A stretch of DNA of 64,000 nucleotides from Chloroflexota bacterium (GTDB lineage: Bacteria; Chloroflexota; Anaerolineae; Aggregatilineales; Phototrophicaceae): assembly GCA_016223085.1 (NCBI GenBank), contig JACRPS010000003.1, forward strand, positions 1,174,274-1,238,273, read 5' to 3'. Position 1 is the first letter of the stretch. The number at the start of each line of letters is the position of its first letter. A program made the translations under genes and the position numbers. This document shows, in pieces, positions 31,339 through 40,276 of this stretch. The notes under the pieces are model-generated. The model was not told the origin of the DNA. It saw only the letters and a program-made list of their open reading frames with translations, and did no database searches.

Positions 31339-33672
31339 TTATTCCACCGTCGCCCGGCTGGTGAACACCTTCTCGACCGGCGCGGCCTCGCCGACGATCT
31401 CAAACGCACCGGTCAGCCGGATGTCCGCCGATGACGCGCCGACCATCACCTCGACTATGCCGGGTTCGACCACAAACTGCATCTCGCGGTTGTAGAAGCC
31501 AAGCAGATTCACGGGCAGTTCAAAAATCACGGTGCTGGTTTCGCCGGGTTGAAGCGTGACACGCTTAAAGCCCTTGAGTTCCTTCACCGGGCGGGTGACG
31601 CTGGCCGACGGCACGTTCACGTAAAGCTGCACCACTTCGTCACCGGCGCGGAGGCCGCTGTTACGCACGTCGGCGCGGATGGTAACAGTATCGCCGGCAC
31701 GCGCCTGAGCCGCTTCCACGCGCAGATTGGCGTATTCAAAGCGCGTGTAGCTCAGGCCGTAACCAAACGGGTACAGCGGCTTGCTGCTGGTTTCCACGTA
31801 GTCGCCCTTCCAGTGCGACCGCCCGCCGGACGGCTTGTGCCCGTAATACACCGGCACCTGCCCCACGTCCACCGGGAAACTGATCGGCAGCCTGCCGCCC
31901 GGATTCACGTCGCCAAACAGCACGTCGGCAATCGCGCCAGAACCTTCCTCGCCGGGGAACCACGCTTCCAGAATGGCCGGAAGATCCCGCGCCATCCAGC
32001 CAAGCGTCACCGGCCTGCCGGTCAGCAGCACCAGCACCACCGGCTTACCTGTGTCGTAAATGGCTTTGACCAGTTCCGCCTGTACGCCCGGCAGGTCGAG
32101 TTCGGCGCGGTCGCGCGCTTCGCCGGAGGTACACTCGTCGGTGAGGCCGGCCTTGTCACCCATCACCAGCACCGCCACGTCCGACTGTTTCGCCGCGTTG
32201 ACCGCCTCCGCAAATCCGGCGCGGGAGGTGCCACGCACGTCGCAGCCCTGCGCGTAACGCACGGTCGTATTCGGTGATACCGCTTGTCTGATCGCCTCCA
32301 GCACGCTGACGACCCTGATAAAATCCTTCATTTCCGCGATACCGTCCGGCAGCGTCGAGCCAAGCGGATTGCTGCGCTGCATTTCCAGCAGTGTTTCGAT
32401 GTGCGCCGGATACGAGTAGTCGCCAAACAGGTGGCGCACCTGATCGGCATTCGGGCCGATGACCGCAATCGAGCCGATGTCTTGCTTCAGCGGCAGCAGG
32501 TCGCCGTCGTTTTTCAGCAGCACGACGGACTTCCGCGCGATTTCCCGCGCCAGTTGGCGCTGCGGCAGCGTATCAAACGCGACCACGCCAGCGTCCACGA
32601 ACGGGTTTTCAAACAGTCCCAACGCGATCTTCTGTCCCAGTACGCGGCGCACCGCCACGTCCACCAGCGATTCGCGCACCAGCCCGCGCTGCACCGCCTC
32701 CCGCAGCGGGTCGCCGTAGCAGTCGGTGCCGGGCAGTTCCACGTCAATCCCGGCTTCCAGCGCCAGCCGCGCCGCTTCGGCCTTATCCCGCGCCAGCCGG
32801 TGATACTCTTTCAGCATGTTAATGGCGAAGTAATCCGACAGTACCGTACCGTCGAAGCCCCACTCGTTGCGCAGAATGTCGGTCAGCAGTTCGCGGGAAC
32901 TGCCACACGGTACGCCATCGAGTTCGTGGTAGGCATTCATCACCGAGCCGAGGCCGGCTTCCTTCACCGCCGCCTCGAACGTGTACAGGTAAACTTCGCG
33001 CAGTTCGCGCGGCGGGATGTGCGCCGGCGCCCAGTTCATGCCGCCTTCGGACATGCTGTAACCGACAAAGTGTTTGGCGGTGGCGACAACGCCGGTTTTT
33101 AAATCCGTGCCCTGCAAGCCCTTCACATAGCTGATGCCCATCTGCGCCACCAGATACGGGTCTTCGCCAAAGGTTTCTTCCACGCGTCCCCAGCGCGCAT
33201 CCCGCGCCACGTCAATCACCGGCGCGAGGGCATGGTGCGCGCCAACAGAACGCATCTGCTCGCGAATGACGTTGGTCATCGCCTGCACCAGTTCCGGCTC
33301 CCACGTACTGGCAACGCCGATGGCCTGCGGGAACACCGTCGCGCCGTAGGCCATGTAGCCGGCGCAGCATTCCTCGTGAATCACGGCGGGGATTTTCAGG
33401 CGGGTGCTGTCCAGCAGATACCGTTGGATGGTGTTCGCCAGTTCGGCGGCCTGGCGCGGTTGGACGTTGCTCGCGCCGCCCAGCCGCGTTACCTGGCCGA
33501 TGCCGTGCGCCATCAACCGCTGCGCTTTCTCCGGCGAAAAGATGATGCCATCCAGCACTTCGTACACCCAGAAACTACCCAACTGGGCGATTTTTTCGTC
33601 CAGCGTCATTTGCGACAGCAGATCAGCTACACGCTCCTCAACCGAGCGTGCCGAATCAAGATAAACGGACAT
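31339..33672 (-). CDS. beta-glucosidase, glycoside hydrolase family 3
   Basis: A 777-residue GH3 enzyme that removes terminal beta-linked glucose (or xylose) from oligosaccharides. N-terminal barrel: VAQMGISYVKGLQG, ATAKHFVGYSMSEGGMNWAP, and EWGFDGTVLSDYFAI with the nucleophile Asp in SDY. The C-terminal domain has SVVLLKNDGDLLPLKQDI, and a fibronectin-III-like end domain (GDTVTIRADVRNSGLRAGDE). No signal peptide, so it should work inside the cell on sugars imported by the ABC system encoded just upstream. AAGGAG seven bases before MSVYLDSARS sets the start. Last gene of the LacI-controlled operon. Confidence 0.93.
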   Translation of the reverse strand: MSVYLDSARSVEERVADLLSQMTLDEKIAQLGSFWVYEVLDGIIFSPEKAQRLMAHGIGQVTRLGGASNVQPRQAAELANTIQRYLLDSTRLKIPAVIHEECCAGYMAYGATVFPQAIGVASTWEPELVQAMTNVIREQMRSVGAHHALAPVIDVARDARWGRVEETFGEDPYLVAQMGISYVKGLQGTDLKTGVVATAKHFVGYSMSEGGMNWAPAHIPPRELREVYLYTFEAAVKEAGLGSVMNAYHELDGVPCGSSRELLTDILRNEWGFDGTVLSDYFAINMLKEYHRLARDKAEAARLALEAGIDVELPGTDCYGDPLREAVQRGLVRESLVDVAVRRVLGQKIALGLFENPFVDAGVVAFDTLPQRQLAREIARKSVVLLKNDGDLLPLKQDIGSIAVIGPNADQVRHLFGDYSYPAHIETLLEMQRSNPLGSTLPDGIAEMKDFIRVVSVLEAIRQAVSPNTTVRYAQGCDVRGTSRAGFAEAVNAAKQSDVAVLVMGDKAGLTDECTSGEARDRAELDLPGVQAELVKAIYDTGKPVVLVLLTGRPVTLGWMARDLPAILEAWFPGEEGSGAIADVLFGDVNPGGRLPISFPVDVGQVPVYYGHKPSGGRSHWKGDYVETSSKPLYPFGYGLSYTRFEYANLRVEAAQARAGDTVTIRADVRNSGLRAGDEVVQLYVNVPSASVTRPVKELKGFKRVTLQPGETSTVIFELPVNLLGFYNREMQFVVEPGIVEVMVGASSADIRLTGAFEIVGEAAPVEKVFTSRATVE

Positions 33673-33697
33673 GAGATGACTCCTTGTCAATAGACCG

Positions 33698-34534
33698 CTA
33701 TTTCAGCGCGCCGGCCATGATGCCCTTAATCACACGCTCCTGGCCGACGATATAGATCAGCACCAGCGGCAGCGCCGAGAGTGTCAGCACGGCCATAATC
33801 GCCGGGATGTTCATCGAATATTCGCCCTGGTATTCCCAGATTGCCAACGGCAGCGGGCGGTATTCCGGCGACGTAATCAGCACAAACGCAAACACAAATT
33901 CATTCCACAGCGCGACAGCATTGTAGATCGCCAGCGTCGCCAGCCCCGGCGTGGACAGCGGCAGAATCACGCGCCAGAAGGTGAGCATCGGGCCGCTGCC
34001 GTCAATGCGCGCCGCTTCTTCCAGTTCGCGCGGGATGGCGCGCATAAACTCCGTCAGGATAAAGATGGACAGCGGCAGGTTAAACGCCACATATGGCCCC
34101 AGCAGCGCCCACAGCGAATCATACAGGCCGATCTGCTTGGTCAGCAGGTAGACCGGAATCAGCGTGACGTGCAGCGGTATCACCAGCCCGGCGACGATCA
34201 GCCCGAACAGCGGGCGGTTGAGGCGGAACGGGATGCGCGCGAAGACGTAAGAGGCCATCGCGCTGAACAGCAGAATCAGCGCGACCGATACCGCCACGAC
34301 GATGACGCTGTTCGACAGGTAGCGGAAGAACGTGCCGCGCGTCAGCACATCCTGGAAGTTTTCCAGCGAGGCGGCTTTGGGGAAGTCAAACACCGAGCCG
34401 CCGGAGAACAGTTCGAACCGGCCTTTGAAGCCGGTCATCGCCATGAAGTAAAACGGCATCCCGGCAATCACTAGCCACACCAGCGCGAAGATAAACACGG
34501 CGGCGCGTCCCGGCAGATATTTTAAAGTTGCCAT
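33698..34534 (-). CDS. sugar ABC transporter permease, MalG type
   Basis: A 278-residue permease with six helices; the EAA loop REELEEAARIDGSGPMLTFW-like segment (PRELEEAARIDGSGPMLTF) docks the ATPase. Companion of the MalF-type permease, whose stop is two bases upstream of this start. GGAGG seven bases before ATG 34534 fixes the start; a GTG two codons earlier is too close to the ribosome site. No ATPase (MsiK/MalK) gene lies in the cluster, so a shared one elsewhere must power it. Cargo is probably a beta-glucoside, given the GH3 partner. Confidence 0.92.
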   Translation of the reverse strand: MATLKYLPGRAAVFIFALVWLVIAGMPFYFMAMTGFKGRFELFSGGSVFDFPKAASLENFQDVLTRGTFFRYLSNSVIVVAVSVALILLFSAMASYVFARIPFRLNRPLFGLIVAGLVIPLHVTLIPVYLLTKQIGLYDSLWALLGPYVAFNLPLSIFILTEFMRAIPRELEEAARIDGSGPMLTFWRVILPLSTPGLATLAIYNAVALWNEFVFAFVLITSPEYRPLPLAIWEYQGEYSMNIPAIMAVLTLSALPLVLIYIVGQERVIKGIMAGALK

Positions 34535-34536
34535 CG

Positions 34537-35478
34537 TCACACCTCCGTCTCAAAGCGCCGGGTGAGGAACAGCGACGCCAGCGCGATCACCATGACGATG
34601 ATAAACAGCGCCGACGCGACGGTGCTGCCGTAACCCATCTCAAACGAGGGGAAGGCTTTTTTGTACATGTACGTCGCCATCAGTTCGGAGGCATTGCTGG
34701 GGCCACCTTCGGTCATCACCCAGATCAGGTCAAAATATTTGAGCGACCCGATCAGTGACAGGATGACCGCCGTCCGCAGCGTGCCGCGCACCAGCGGCAG
34801 GGCGATGAAGCGGTAATACTGCGGCTGGTTCGCGCCGTCAATCAGCGCCGCGTCGCGCAGTTCTTCGGAAATGCCGTTCAGCGCCGCCAGGAACAGAATC
34901 ATGTAAAACGGTGTGTACTGCCAGCAGATGACGGCGATCACGGCGACCAGCGCCAGGTTGGGTTCGCCCAGCCAGCTTTGCCCTTCCAGCCCGACACCCT
35001 TCAAAAACTGGTTGATGAGGCCAAACGAAGGGTCGTAAATGTATTTAAACAGGATGCCGATGGCAACCGAGGACATCAGCATCGGGAAAAAGTAAACCGT
35101 CTTAAAAATCCTGTAGATCAACCGCCGTCCGGCGCGCTCCAGCATGATCGCCAGCAGCATCCCCAGCGGCATCTGGATAGCGATGGACAGCACGACTACG
35201 ACCAGGTTATTGCCAAACGCCCGCCAGAAGATTTGATCCTGCAGCAGCCGCGTCCAGTTGTCGAGGCCGATGGGCGTGCGGACCGGGTCAATGCCGTTCC
35301 ACTTGTACAGGCTTAACTCGAAGGACGAAATGATCGGCCAGACAACAAACACGGTCATAAAAAAGACCGTCGGTAGCAGAAACAGGATGATCGTCAGCGT
35401 ATATTCGTTCCACTGAAACCACGCCCTACGCCGGGCAGTTTTCAGGGTTACGGCGTCCTGGGACGCTACGGATGCCAT
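34537..35478 (-). CDS. sugar ABC transporter permease, MalF type
   Basis: A 313-residue permease with six to seven helices (TIILFLLPTVFFMTVFVVWP at the N-terminus) and an EAA loop (SEELRDAALIDGANQPQYYR). It forms the channel with the MalG-type subunit downstream. Separated from the binding-protein gene by 75 bases that hold a palindromic repeat, a common place for mRNA-stabilising hairpins that raise binding-protein levels. Confidence 0.92.
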   Translation of the reverse strand: MASVASQDAVTLKTARRRAWFQWNEYTLTIILFLLPTVFFMTVFVVWPIISSFELSLYKWNGIDPVRTPIGLDNWTRLLQDQIFWRAFGNNLVVVVLSIAIQMPLGMLLAIMLERAGRRLIYRIFKTVYFFPMLMSSVAIGILFKYIYDPSFGLINQFLKGVGLEGQSWLGEPNLALVAVIAVICWQYTPFYMILFLAALNGISEELRDAALIDGANQPQYYRFIALPLVRGTLRTAVILSLIGSLKYFDLIWVMTEGGPSNASELMATYMYKKAFPSFEMGYGSTVASALFIIVMVIALASLFLTRRFETEV

Positions 35479-35510
35479 GCGTATGTCTCCTTGAACCGGG
35501 GACGGGCGAA

Positions 35511-35539
35511 GTAGGGGCGAACCGGCGGTTCGCCCCTAC
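35511..35539. repeat. REP-like palindrome inside the sugar operon
   Basis: GTAGGGGCGAACCGG / CGGTTCGCCCCTAC, between binding protein and MalF-type permease genes. Confidence 0.85.
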
Positions 35540-35553
35540 GGGTACACAATTAC

Positions 35554-36831
35554 TTACTTGCCGAAGAACTTGACGGCGGCTTCTTCGTGGCGTTTGGCCG
35601 CTTCTTCGGGGGTGATTTCCTTACCGAACAGGGCCTGCATGGCATCCTTGTGGACTTCACCCAGTTCCGGCGGCAGATACTGGTCGTACCACAACTGCAC
35701 GCTTTCGGCATTCTCCACCAGCTCAACCACCTGCTTCAGAACCGGGTCTTCGATCATTTCCGTCACGCCGACCACCGGCGGGATACGCCCGGCTTCGACA
35801 CGCAGCGCAACCGACTCGTCGTCAATGAGATAGGTAATCATCTCAAAGGCTTCATCCGGGTTGGCGCAGGTTGAGGAGATGTGATAGTAGTTGTCGCCCA
35901 CCGTGTCAACAACGTTGGTCGGGCTGCCCTCGTCGCCTTCCACCGCCGGGAAGGGGAAGATACCGAGCTTGTTTTCGTAGAAGTCGGGGTTTTCGGCCTT
36001 GTAAGTGCTGATCTGCCACGACCCCATCAGTTCCATCGCGGCCTGGTCGGCGTACATCGGCATCCGGGACTGGCCGGTGTCGTAGTCGAGGCCGTTAAAG
36101 CCCTCGATGAACGCGCCCATGTCCACCAGTTCCTGCACCATTTCGCCGGCCTGCACGAATACCGGGTCTTCAAAGCTTCCGCCGGTGCGGTTGGCCGCCG
36201 AGGCAAACACTTCCGGCCCGCCCAGGCGGTCTACCAGGTACATGTAATACATCGAGGACGTCCATTTGGTCTTGTTCGCCAGCGAGAACGGCACCACGCC
36301 GTTGTCAATCAGCGTCTGCGCGACCGACCTGAGTTCTTCCCAGGTGGTCGGCGGGGTCAGGTTGTACTGGGCGAATACGTCCTTGTTGTAATAAATCACC
36401 GCGACGGCGGTATTCTCCACCGGCACGCCGTAGATTTTGCCGTCGAACGTCACGTTGGAGAGCGACGCGGGCACGAACCGATCATTGTAGTTGTCGGCTT
36501 CCATGTACGGGGTCAGGTCAATCACCTGCCCGGCCTGCACGTATTCGTACAGCGGGCCACCGCCCCATGACGGGAAGACACACGGGGGGTCGCCCGCGCC
36601 CATCGCCGTGCGGATGCGCGTCTTGTACGGATCGTTCTGCATGGCGACGACTTCCACTGTCACGCCGGGGTTGTCCGCCATATAACGGTCTACCGCCTGC
36701 TGAATCAGTTCCGGGCCGGGGTCGGTGTTCTGGATGTGCCAGAAGGTGATGGTCTTGGCGTCCTGCGCCAGCGCGGGCACGCTGACGATCAACAGCGCCA
36801 GGACAAGGGTGAGAAACCAGTATTTACGCAT
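35554..36831 (-). CDS. sugar ABC transporter substrate-binding protein
   Basis: A 425-residue family-1 solute-binding protein. Signal peptide MRKYWFLTLVLALLIVSVPA with cleavage after ALA; mature part TITFWHIQNTDPGPELIQ and NPGVTVEVVAMQNDPYKTRI as in maltose/oligosaccharide binders, and AMELMGSWQISTYKAENPDF in the hinge region. AAGGAG precedes ATG 36831. First transport gene of the operon after lacI; with the GH3 enzyme it points to beta-gluco-oligosaccharides. Confidence 0.92.
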   Translation of the reverse strand: MRKYWFLTLVLALLIVSVPALAQDAKTITFWHIQNTDPGPELIQQAVDRYMADNPGVTVEVVAMQNDPYKTRIRTAMGAGDPPCVFPSWGGGPLYEYVQAGQVIDLTPYMEADNYNDRFVPASLSNVTFDGKIYGVPVENTAVAVIYYNKDVFAQYNLTPPTTWEELRSVAQTLIDNGVVPFSLANKTKWTSSMYYMYLVDRLGGPEVFASAANRTGGSFEDPVFVQAGEMVQELVDMGAFIEGFNGLDYDTGQSRMPMYADQAAMELMGSWQISTYKAENPDFYENKLGIFPFPAVEGDEGSPTNVVDTVGDNYYHISSTCANPDEAFEMITYLIDDESVALRVEAGRIPPVVGVTEMIEDPVLKQVVELVENAESVQLWYDQYLPPELGEVHKDAMQALFGKEITPEEAAKRHEEAAVKFFGK

Positions 36832-36908
36832 GACAAACACTCCTTCTTTTGGTAACAGTTGGGCAGTTTATGTGTCTGTGCCGATCTATCGTGTCTCGTT
36901 GCGTCCGG

Positions 36909-37988
36909 TCAAACTCCTTTCGTTTCGGCGGTCGTACTCGGAAAGCGGCGCGAGAAATGCGCCGGAGGCTGGCAGGAATCCCGGATGACCAGTTCGGTCG
37001 GCAAAACCACCATGTCAGCGGGCTGCGCCGGGTTTTCAATCGCCTGAAGCAGCAGCCGGGCAGCAGTTCGTCCCATCTCGATCAACGGCTGGCGCACGGT
37101 TGTCAGCGGCGGGTGCATGTAGGATGCCTGGGGTACGTCATCAAAACCGACGACAGACAAATCCTTCGGGATACGGATGCCCCGGCTGCGGGCTACGTCA
37201 TAAACCGCAAAAGCCATCAAATCGTTGGCGGCAAAAATCGCGGTTGGGGGCTGCGGCAAATCCAGCAGCGCAGTGGCGGCGGCATAACCGGAACGATACT
37301 GGTAGTCGCCAGCCTGCACCAGCGCGGGGTCAAACGATAGGTTGCAGGCGGCCAGCGCCGCCCGATAGGCGTCCAGCCGTTCCGCCGCGCTGACAAAGTC
37401 GTGCCTGCCGCCGATGAAGCCGATGCGCCGGTGCCCCAGTTCGATCAGACACTGCATCACATCAACCGCGCCCTGCCGGCTGGTAGTCGTCACTACAGGA
37501 CTGTAACCATCGTGCTGCTGGTGATCGGACAGGATGACGTAGGGATAGTTCCGGTCGCGCAACTGCCGCAGATAGGGCGTTGGGCCAAGCGGAATGAGCA
37601 TCAGCACGCCGTCGGCCAGGCCGTGCGTCAGGAGATCAACGTAAACGGCCTCTTTATGGTGGTGGCCGTGCGTGGTGTGCAGCGCCAGTTCGTAACCGGC
37701 GGTCGCCAGTTCTTCATCAATACTCTGGACAATCTGTGCGGTGTAGGGATTGCCGAGATCGTGAACCACCAGCCCGACCATCTGCGAGCGCCCGCCCGCC
37801 AGGCTGCGCGCTTGCAGATTGACGGTGTAACCCAGCCGTTCCATTGCGTCCAGTACGCGCCGGCGTTTATCCGGGTGGACGTGGCGGTAGTCGTTTAAGA
37901 CGCGCGAAACGGTGGAGTAGGAGACGCCGGCTTCCCGCGCGACATCTTTGATCGTGGCGCTGCGCGGCCTGCCGGGTTTATCGCTCAT
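36909..37988 (-). CDS. LacI family transcription regulator
   Basis: A 359-residue repressor. The N-terminal HTH, TIKDVAREAGVSYSTVSRVL, is followed by the hinge GYTVNLQARSLAGGRSQMVG and a periplasmic-binding-protein-like sugar domain (GLVVHDLGNPYTAQIVQS ... VVGFDDVPQASYMHPPLTTV). GGAG six bases before ATG 37988 sets the start. It sits at the head of the sugar ABC-GH3 cluster in the same direction, and two LacI-type operators lie 66-112 bases upstream of it, so it probably represses its own operon until the sugar is present. Confidence 0.93.
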   Translation of the reverse strand: MSDKPGRPRSATIKDVAREAGVSYSTVSRVLNDYRHVHPDKRRRVLDAMERLGYTVNLQARSLAGGRSQMVGLVVHDLGNPYTAQIVQSIDEELATAGYELALHTTHGHHHKEAVYVDLLTHGLADGVLMLIPLGPTPYLRQLRDRNYPYVILSDHQQHDGYSPVVTTTSRQGAVDVMQCLIELGHRRIGFIGGRHDFVSAAERLDAYRAALAACNLSFDPALVQAGDYQYRSGYAAATALLDLPQPPTAIFAANDLMAFAVYDVARSRGIRIPKDLSVVGFDDVPQASYMHPPLTTVRQPLIEMGRTAARLLLQAIENPAQPADMVVLPTELVIRDSCQPPAHFSRRFPSTTAETKGV

Positions 37989-38053
37989 ACGACGCTCCGG
38001 CAAAAACGGAAACAGCAGTGCGGGTTAATGAAGCAGGCATTTTTTAAGTCATT

Positions 38054-38069
38054 TTGCAAACGTTTTCAA
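38054..38069 (-). promoter_or_regulatory. LacI-type operator 1
   Basis: TTGCAAACGTTTTCAA, near-palindromic about the central CG typical of LacI-family sites. Confidence 0.7.
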
Positions 38070-38084
38070 GTAGTGTAACGCCGT

Positions 38085-38100
38085 TTGCAAACGTTGTCAA
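38085..38100 (-). promoter_or_regulatory. LacI-type operator 2
   Basis: TTGCAAACGTTGTCAA, differing in one base from operator 1 and 31 bp away centre to centre, about three helical turns, so two dimers could bind the same DNA face. Confidence 0.7.
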
Positions 38101-38146
38101 TTAAAGACAAGGTAAAGGACGCGAGTCTAACAGTACTGGATACAAA

Positions 38147-38172
38147 AGCAAAAGGCCGCCTTGCAGGCGGCC
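38147..38172 (-). terminator. terminator after the small gene at 38231
   Basis: Seven-bp stem GGCCGCC / GGCGGCC, TTGCA loop, followed on the minus strand by TTTTGCTTTTG. It insulates the LacI operators from the upstream gene. Confidence 0.8.
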
Positions 38173-38230
38173 AAAGCATCAAAGCTGTGTCTGACTGAAT
38201 TTCGGTTGAACCTCAACCCCGGTACGCTGC

Positions 38231-38623
38231 TTACGTCCAGGCTTCTTTCGTCTGGCTCGCCGGCGCTGCAACTCGGGGGCGGATGGTTTTCACCGGTAGC
38301 GTGGGTTTGTTTTTGCTCAGGTGCGCCACACGCAGGCCCTGCTCGGCGATCAGCCGCTCGACATACGGGTTGCCCAGTACGGGCATCGCCATCGTGTCGT
38401 CGCCCCGCGACAGTTCAAAATGATAGATGTTGATGCGGCGCGAACCGCCCTGCCAGCGCCGTTCCAGCAGCACGATATCACTGGCCTGCCAGCCCAGGTA
38501 AAGCGCGGTCGCCAGCGCATCGCCGCCGGCATAATACTCGGATTGGGGCTGCCAGTGCCGGTAAATATCGCCGATATCTTCTTCGATGGCGAAAAGCCAT
38601 CCGTTATGGGTATATTCTGACAT
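38231..38623 (-). CDS. hypothetical protein, paralogue A
   Basis: A 130-residue protein I do not recognise. It shares a clear pattern with the protein at 39707: R-HW-P-SE-Y-GGDAL-TAL--GWQ, then E--W--G-R---VY-F-L-R, then TM-MPV--NPYV-R. Highly charged, no membrane part, with a longer basic C-terminal tail than its paralogue (PTLPVKTIRPRVAAPASQTK). The two genes flank a histone-deacetylase-family gene. It ends in a terminator. Confidence 0.78.
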   Translation of the reverse strand: MSEYTHNGWLFAIEEDIGDIYRHWQPQSEYYAGGDALATALYLGWQASDIVLLERRWQGGSRRINIYHFELSRGDDTMAMPVLGNPYVERLIAEQGLRVAHLSKNKPTLPVKTIRPRVAAPASQTKEAWT

Positions 38624-38814
38624 AGTAGCCGCCCTTTACCGAACTATTTTTCGTAAAACCGGGAAACGGTGGTGTAGCGGATGGTACAGTGTGGAATTAC
38701 GAACGAACGTATCCTATAGAGTTAGAAAAATCATACACCGATTCGGGTTAAAATGGATTGGCGAATGTGCACAAGGAAATCTTAATTTTTCATGAAATTT
38801 CTTTAACCTGACCG

Positions 38815-39723
38815 ATGAAGGCCTTCTATACCGATCAGTTTGTCCTGCCGCTGCCGCCCGACCACCGCTTCCCAATGCGCAAGTATAGCCTGCTGCGGGA
38901 GCGCGTGCTGGAGGCCGGCGTGGTGGCGCCGGATGATTTACTCATTCCCGACGCTGCCAGTGATGAACAAATCCTGCGCGCCCATGACGGGGCTTATCTG
39001 GAGCGGGTGAAAACCGGGACGCTGACAGCGGCGGAAATCCGGCGCATCGGCTTTCCCTGGTCGCCGGGAATGGTCGAACGGTCGCGGCGCTCGTCCGGCG
39101 GCACCATCGGCGCCTGCCGGTTTGCACTGGTAGAGGGCGCGGTGGTGAACCTGGCCGGCGGCACGCACCACGCCCATCGCGATTACGGCGCGGGCTACTG
39201 TGTCTTTAACGACACGGCGATTGCCGCCCGCGCCATGCAGGCGGAAGGCCGCGCCCGCCGCGTGATTATCCTCGACTGTGACGTGCATCAGGGGGATGGC
39301 ACGGCCTCGATCCTCGCCGGCGATTCCAGCATCTTCACCTTCTCAATTCACGGCGCGAAGAACTTCCCGTTCCACAAGGCGATCAGCGATCTGGATATCG
39401 AACTGGACGACGGAACAGGCGACAGCGAATACCTGTCGCTGCTGGAAGAAGGCGCGCAGCGGGCGCTGGCGCTGGCGAGCGCCGACCTGGCGATTTATCT
39501 GGCGGGGGCTGACCCCTACGAAGGCGACCGGCTGGGGCGGCTGAAGCTAACGATGGCCGGGCTGGAACAGCGCGACCGGCTCATCTTCGACCTGTGCCGC
39601 CGCTGGGGCCTGCCGGTGGCGGTGGTCATGGCGGGCGGTTATGCCCGCCGGGTGGAAGACGTAGCGGCGATTCACCTGCAAACGGTGCGACTGGCCGCCG
39701 CTTACGCTAACGGCTGGGTCTAA
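38815..39723 (+). CDS. histone deacetylase family (acetylpolyamine/acetoin-type amidohydrolase)
   Basis: A 302-residue zinc deacetylase. VNLAGGTHHAHRDYGAGYCV contains the paired active-site histidines, and ILDCDVHQGDGTASIL the Asp-x-His zinc ligands; LAGADPYEGDRLGRLKLTM holds the second ligand Asp. FNDTAIAARAM and VVMAGGYARRVEDV are also conserved. Short, single-domain class, so a cytosolic small-molecule or lysine deacetylase; substrate unknown. Transcribed alone on the plus strand; its end overlaps the convergent gene at 39707 by 17 bases. Confidence 0.9.
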   Translation: MKAFYTDQFVLPLPPDHRFPMRKYSLLRERVLEAGVVAPDDLLIPDAASDEQILRAHDGAYLERVKTGTLTAAEIRRIGFPWSPGMVERSRRSSGGTIGACRFALVEGAVVNLAGGTHHAHRDYGAGYCVFNDTAIAARAMQAEGRARRVIILDCDVHQGDGTASILAGDSSIFTFSIHGAKNFPFHKAISDLDIELDDGTGDSEYLSLLEEGAQRALALASADLAIYLAGADPYEGDRLGRLKLTMAGLEQRDRLIFDLCRRWGLPVAVVMAGGYARRVEDVAAIHLQTVRLAAAYANGWV

Positions 39724-40051
39724 AGCGGCTGCTGGCTTCCGGGTCGTGGGCTTCGGCGGGAACGAGCGTGGCCGGCATTTCCCGCACAATGCGGTTGACG
39801 TAAGGATTGCGGATGACCGGCATCACCATCGTTTCGCCGTTGCGGGTGAGTTTGAAGCGGTAGACCAGCACGCTGCGAACGCCCGCCAGCCAGTATTCCT
39901 CAAACTCCACTTCCTGATGAAGCTGCCAGCCGTTTTCCAGCGCCGTAAACAGGGCATCGCCGCCGGTGTACTTCTCCGACTCCGGATGCCAGTGCCGGAT
40001 CATATCCATATAGGCGTAGTGCCAGTTGCCGATGTTGGTTTCGAGTTCCAT
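39707..40051 (-). CDS. hypothetical protein, paralogue B
   Basis: A 114-residue protein homologous over most of its length to the one at 38231 (MIRHWHPESEKYTGGDALFT, GWQLHQEVEFEEYW, RVYRF-like VYRFKLTRNGETMVMPVIRN). Function unknown. Its last 17 bases overlap the end of the convergent deacetylase gene, so the tail PEASSRFRPSR is coded opposite the deacetylase C-terminus. The shared HW and GGDAL motifs suggest a small conserved fold. Confidence 0.75.
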   Translation of the reverse strand: MELETNIGNWHYAYMDMIRHWHPESEKYTGGDALFTALENGWQLHQEVEFEEYWLAGVRSVLVYRFKLTRNGETMVMPVIRNPYVNRIVREMPATLVPAEAHDPEASSRFRPSR

Positions 40052-40208
40052 GGCGCTGTTCCATTATCGCTGTAAAACGGATAAAAAGCTAACCCTCAAA
40101 GATTAAACAGCCAACAACCTGACTTGAAGGTTTTATCCATTCTAACGATTTGTTGCGAGACCTACAACCGTCCGGTTGACCCATTTCCGGCAGGGTTTCT
40201 GGCCTAAA

Positions 40209-40236
40209 TTGCCGGAACGAGGGCGGGGGGTATAAT
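40209..40236 (+). promoter_or_regulatory. promoter of asnS
   Basis: TTGCCG (4/6 of -35), a 16-base spacer ending GGCGGGGGG, TATAAT at 40231-40236. Same G-run plus TATAAT layout as the promoter at 14681. Confidence 0.65.
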
Positions 40237-40276
40237 TGGGCGCATCCCTTTCATTTTTCAGCAAGGATAACGTTTC

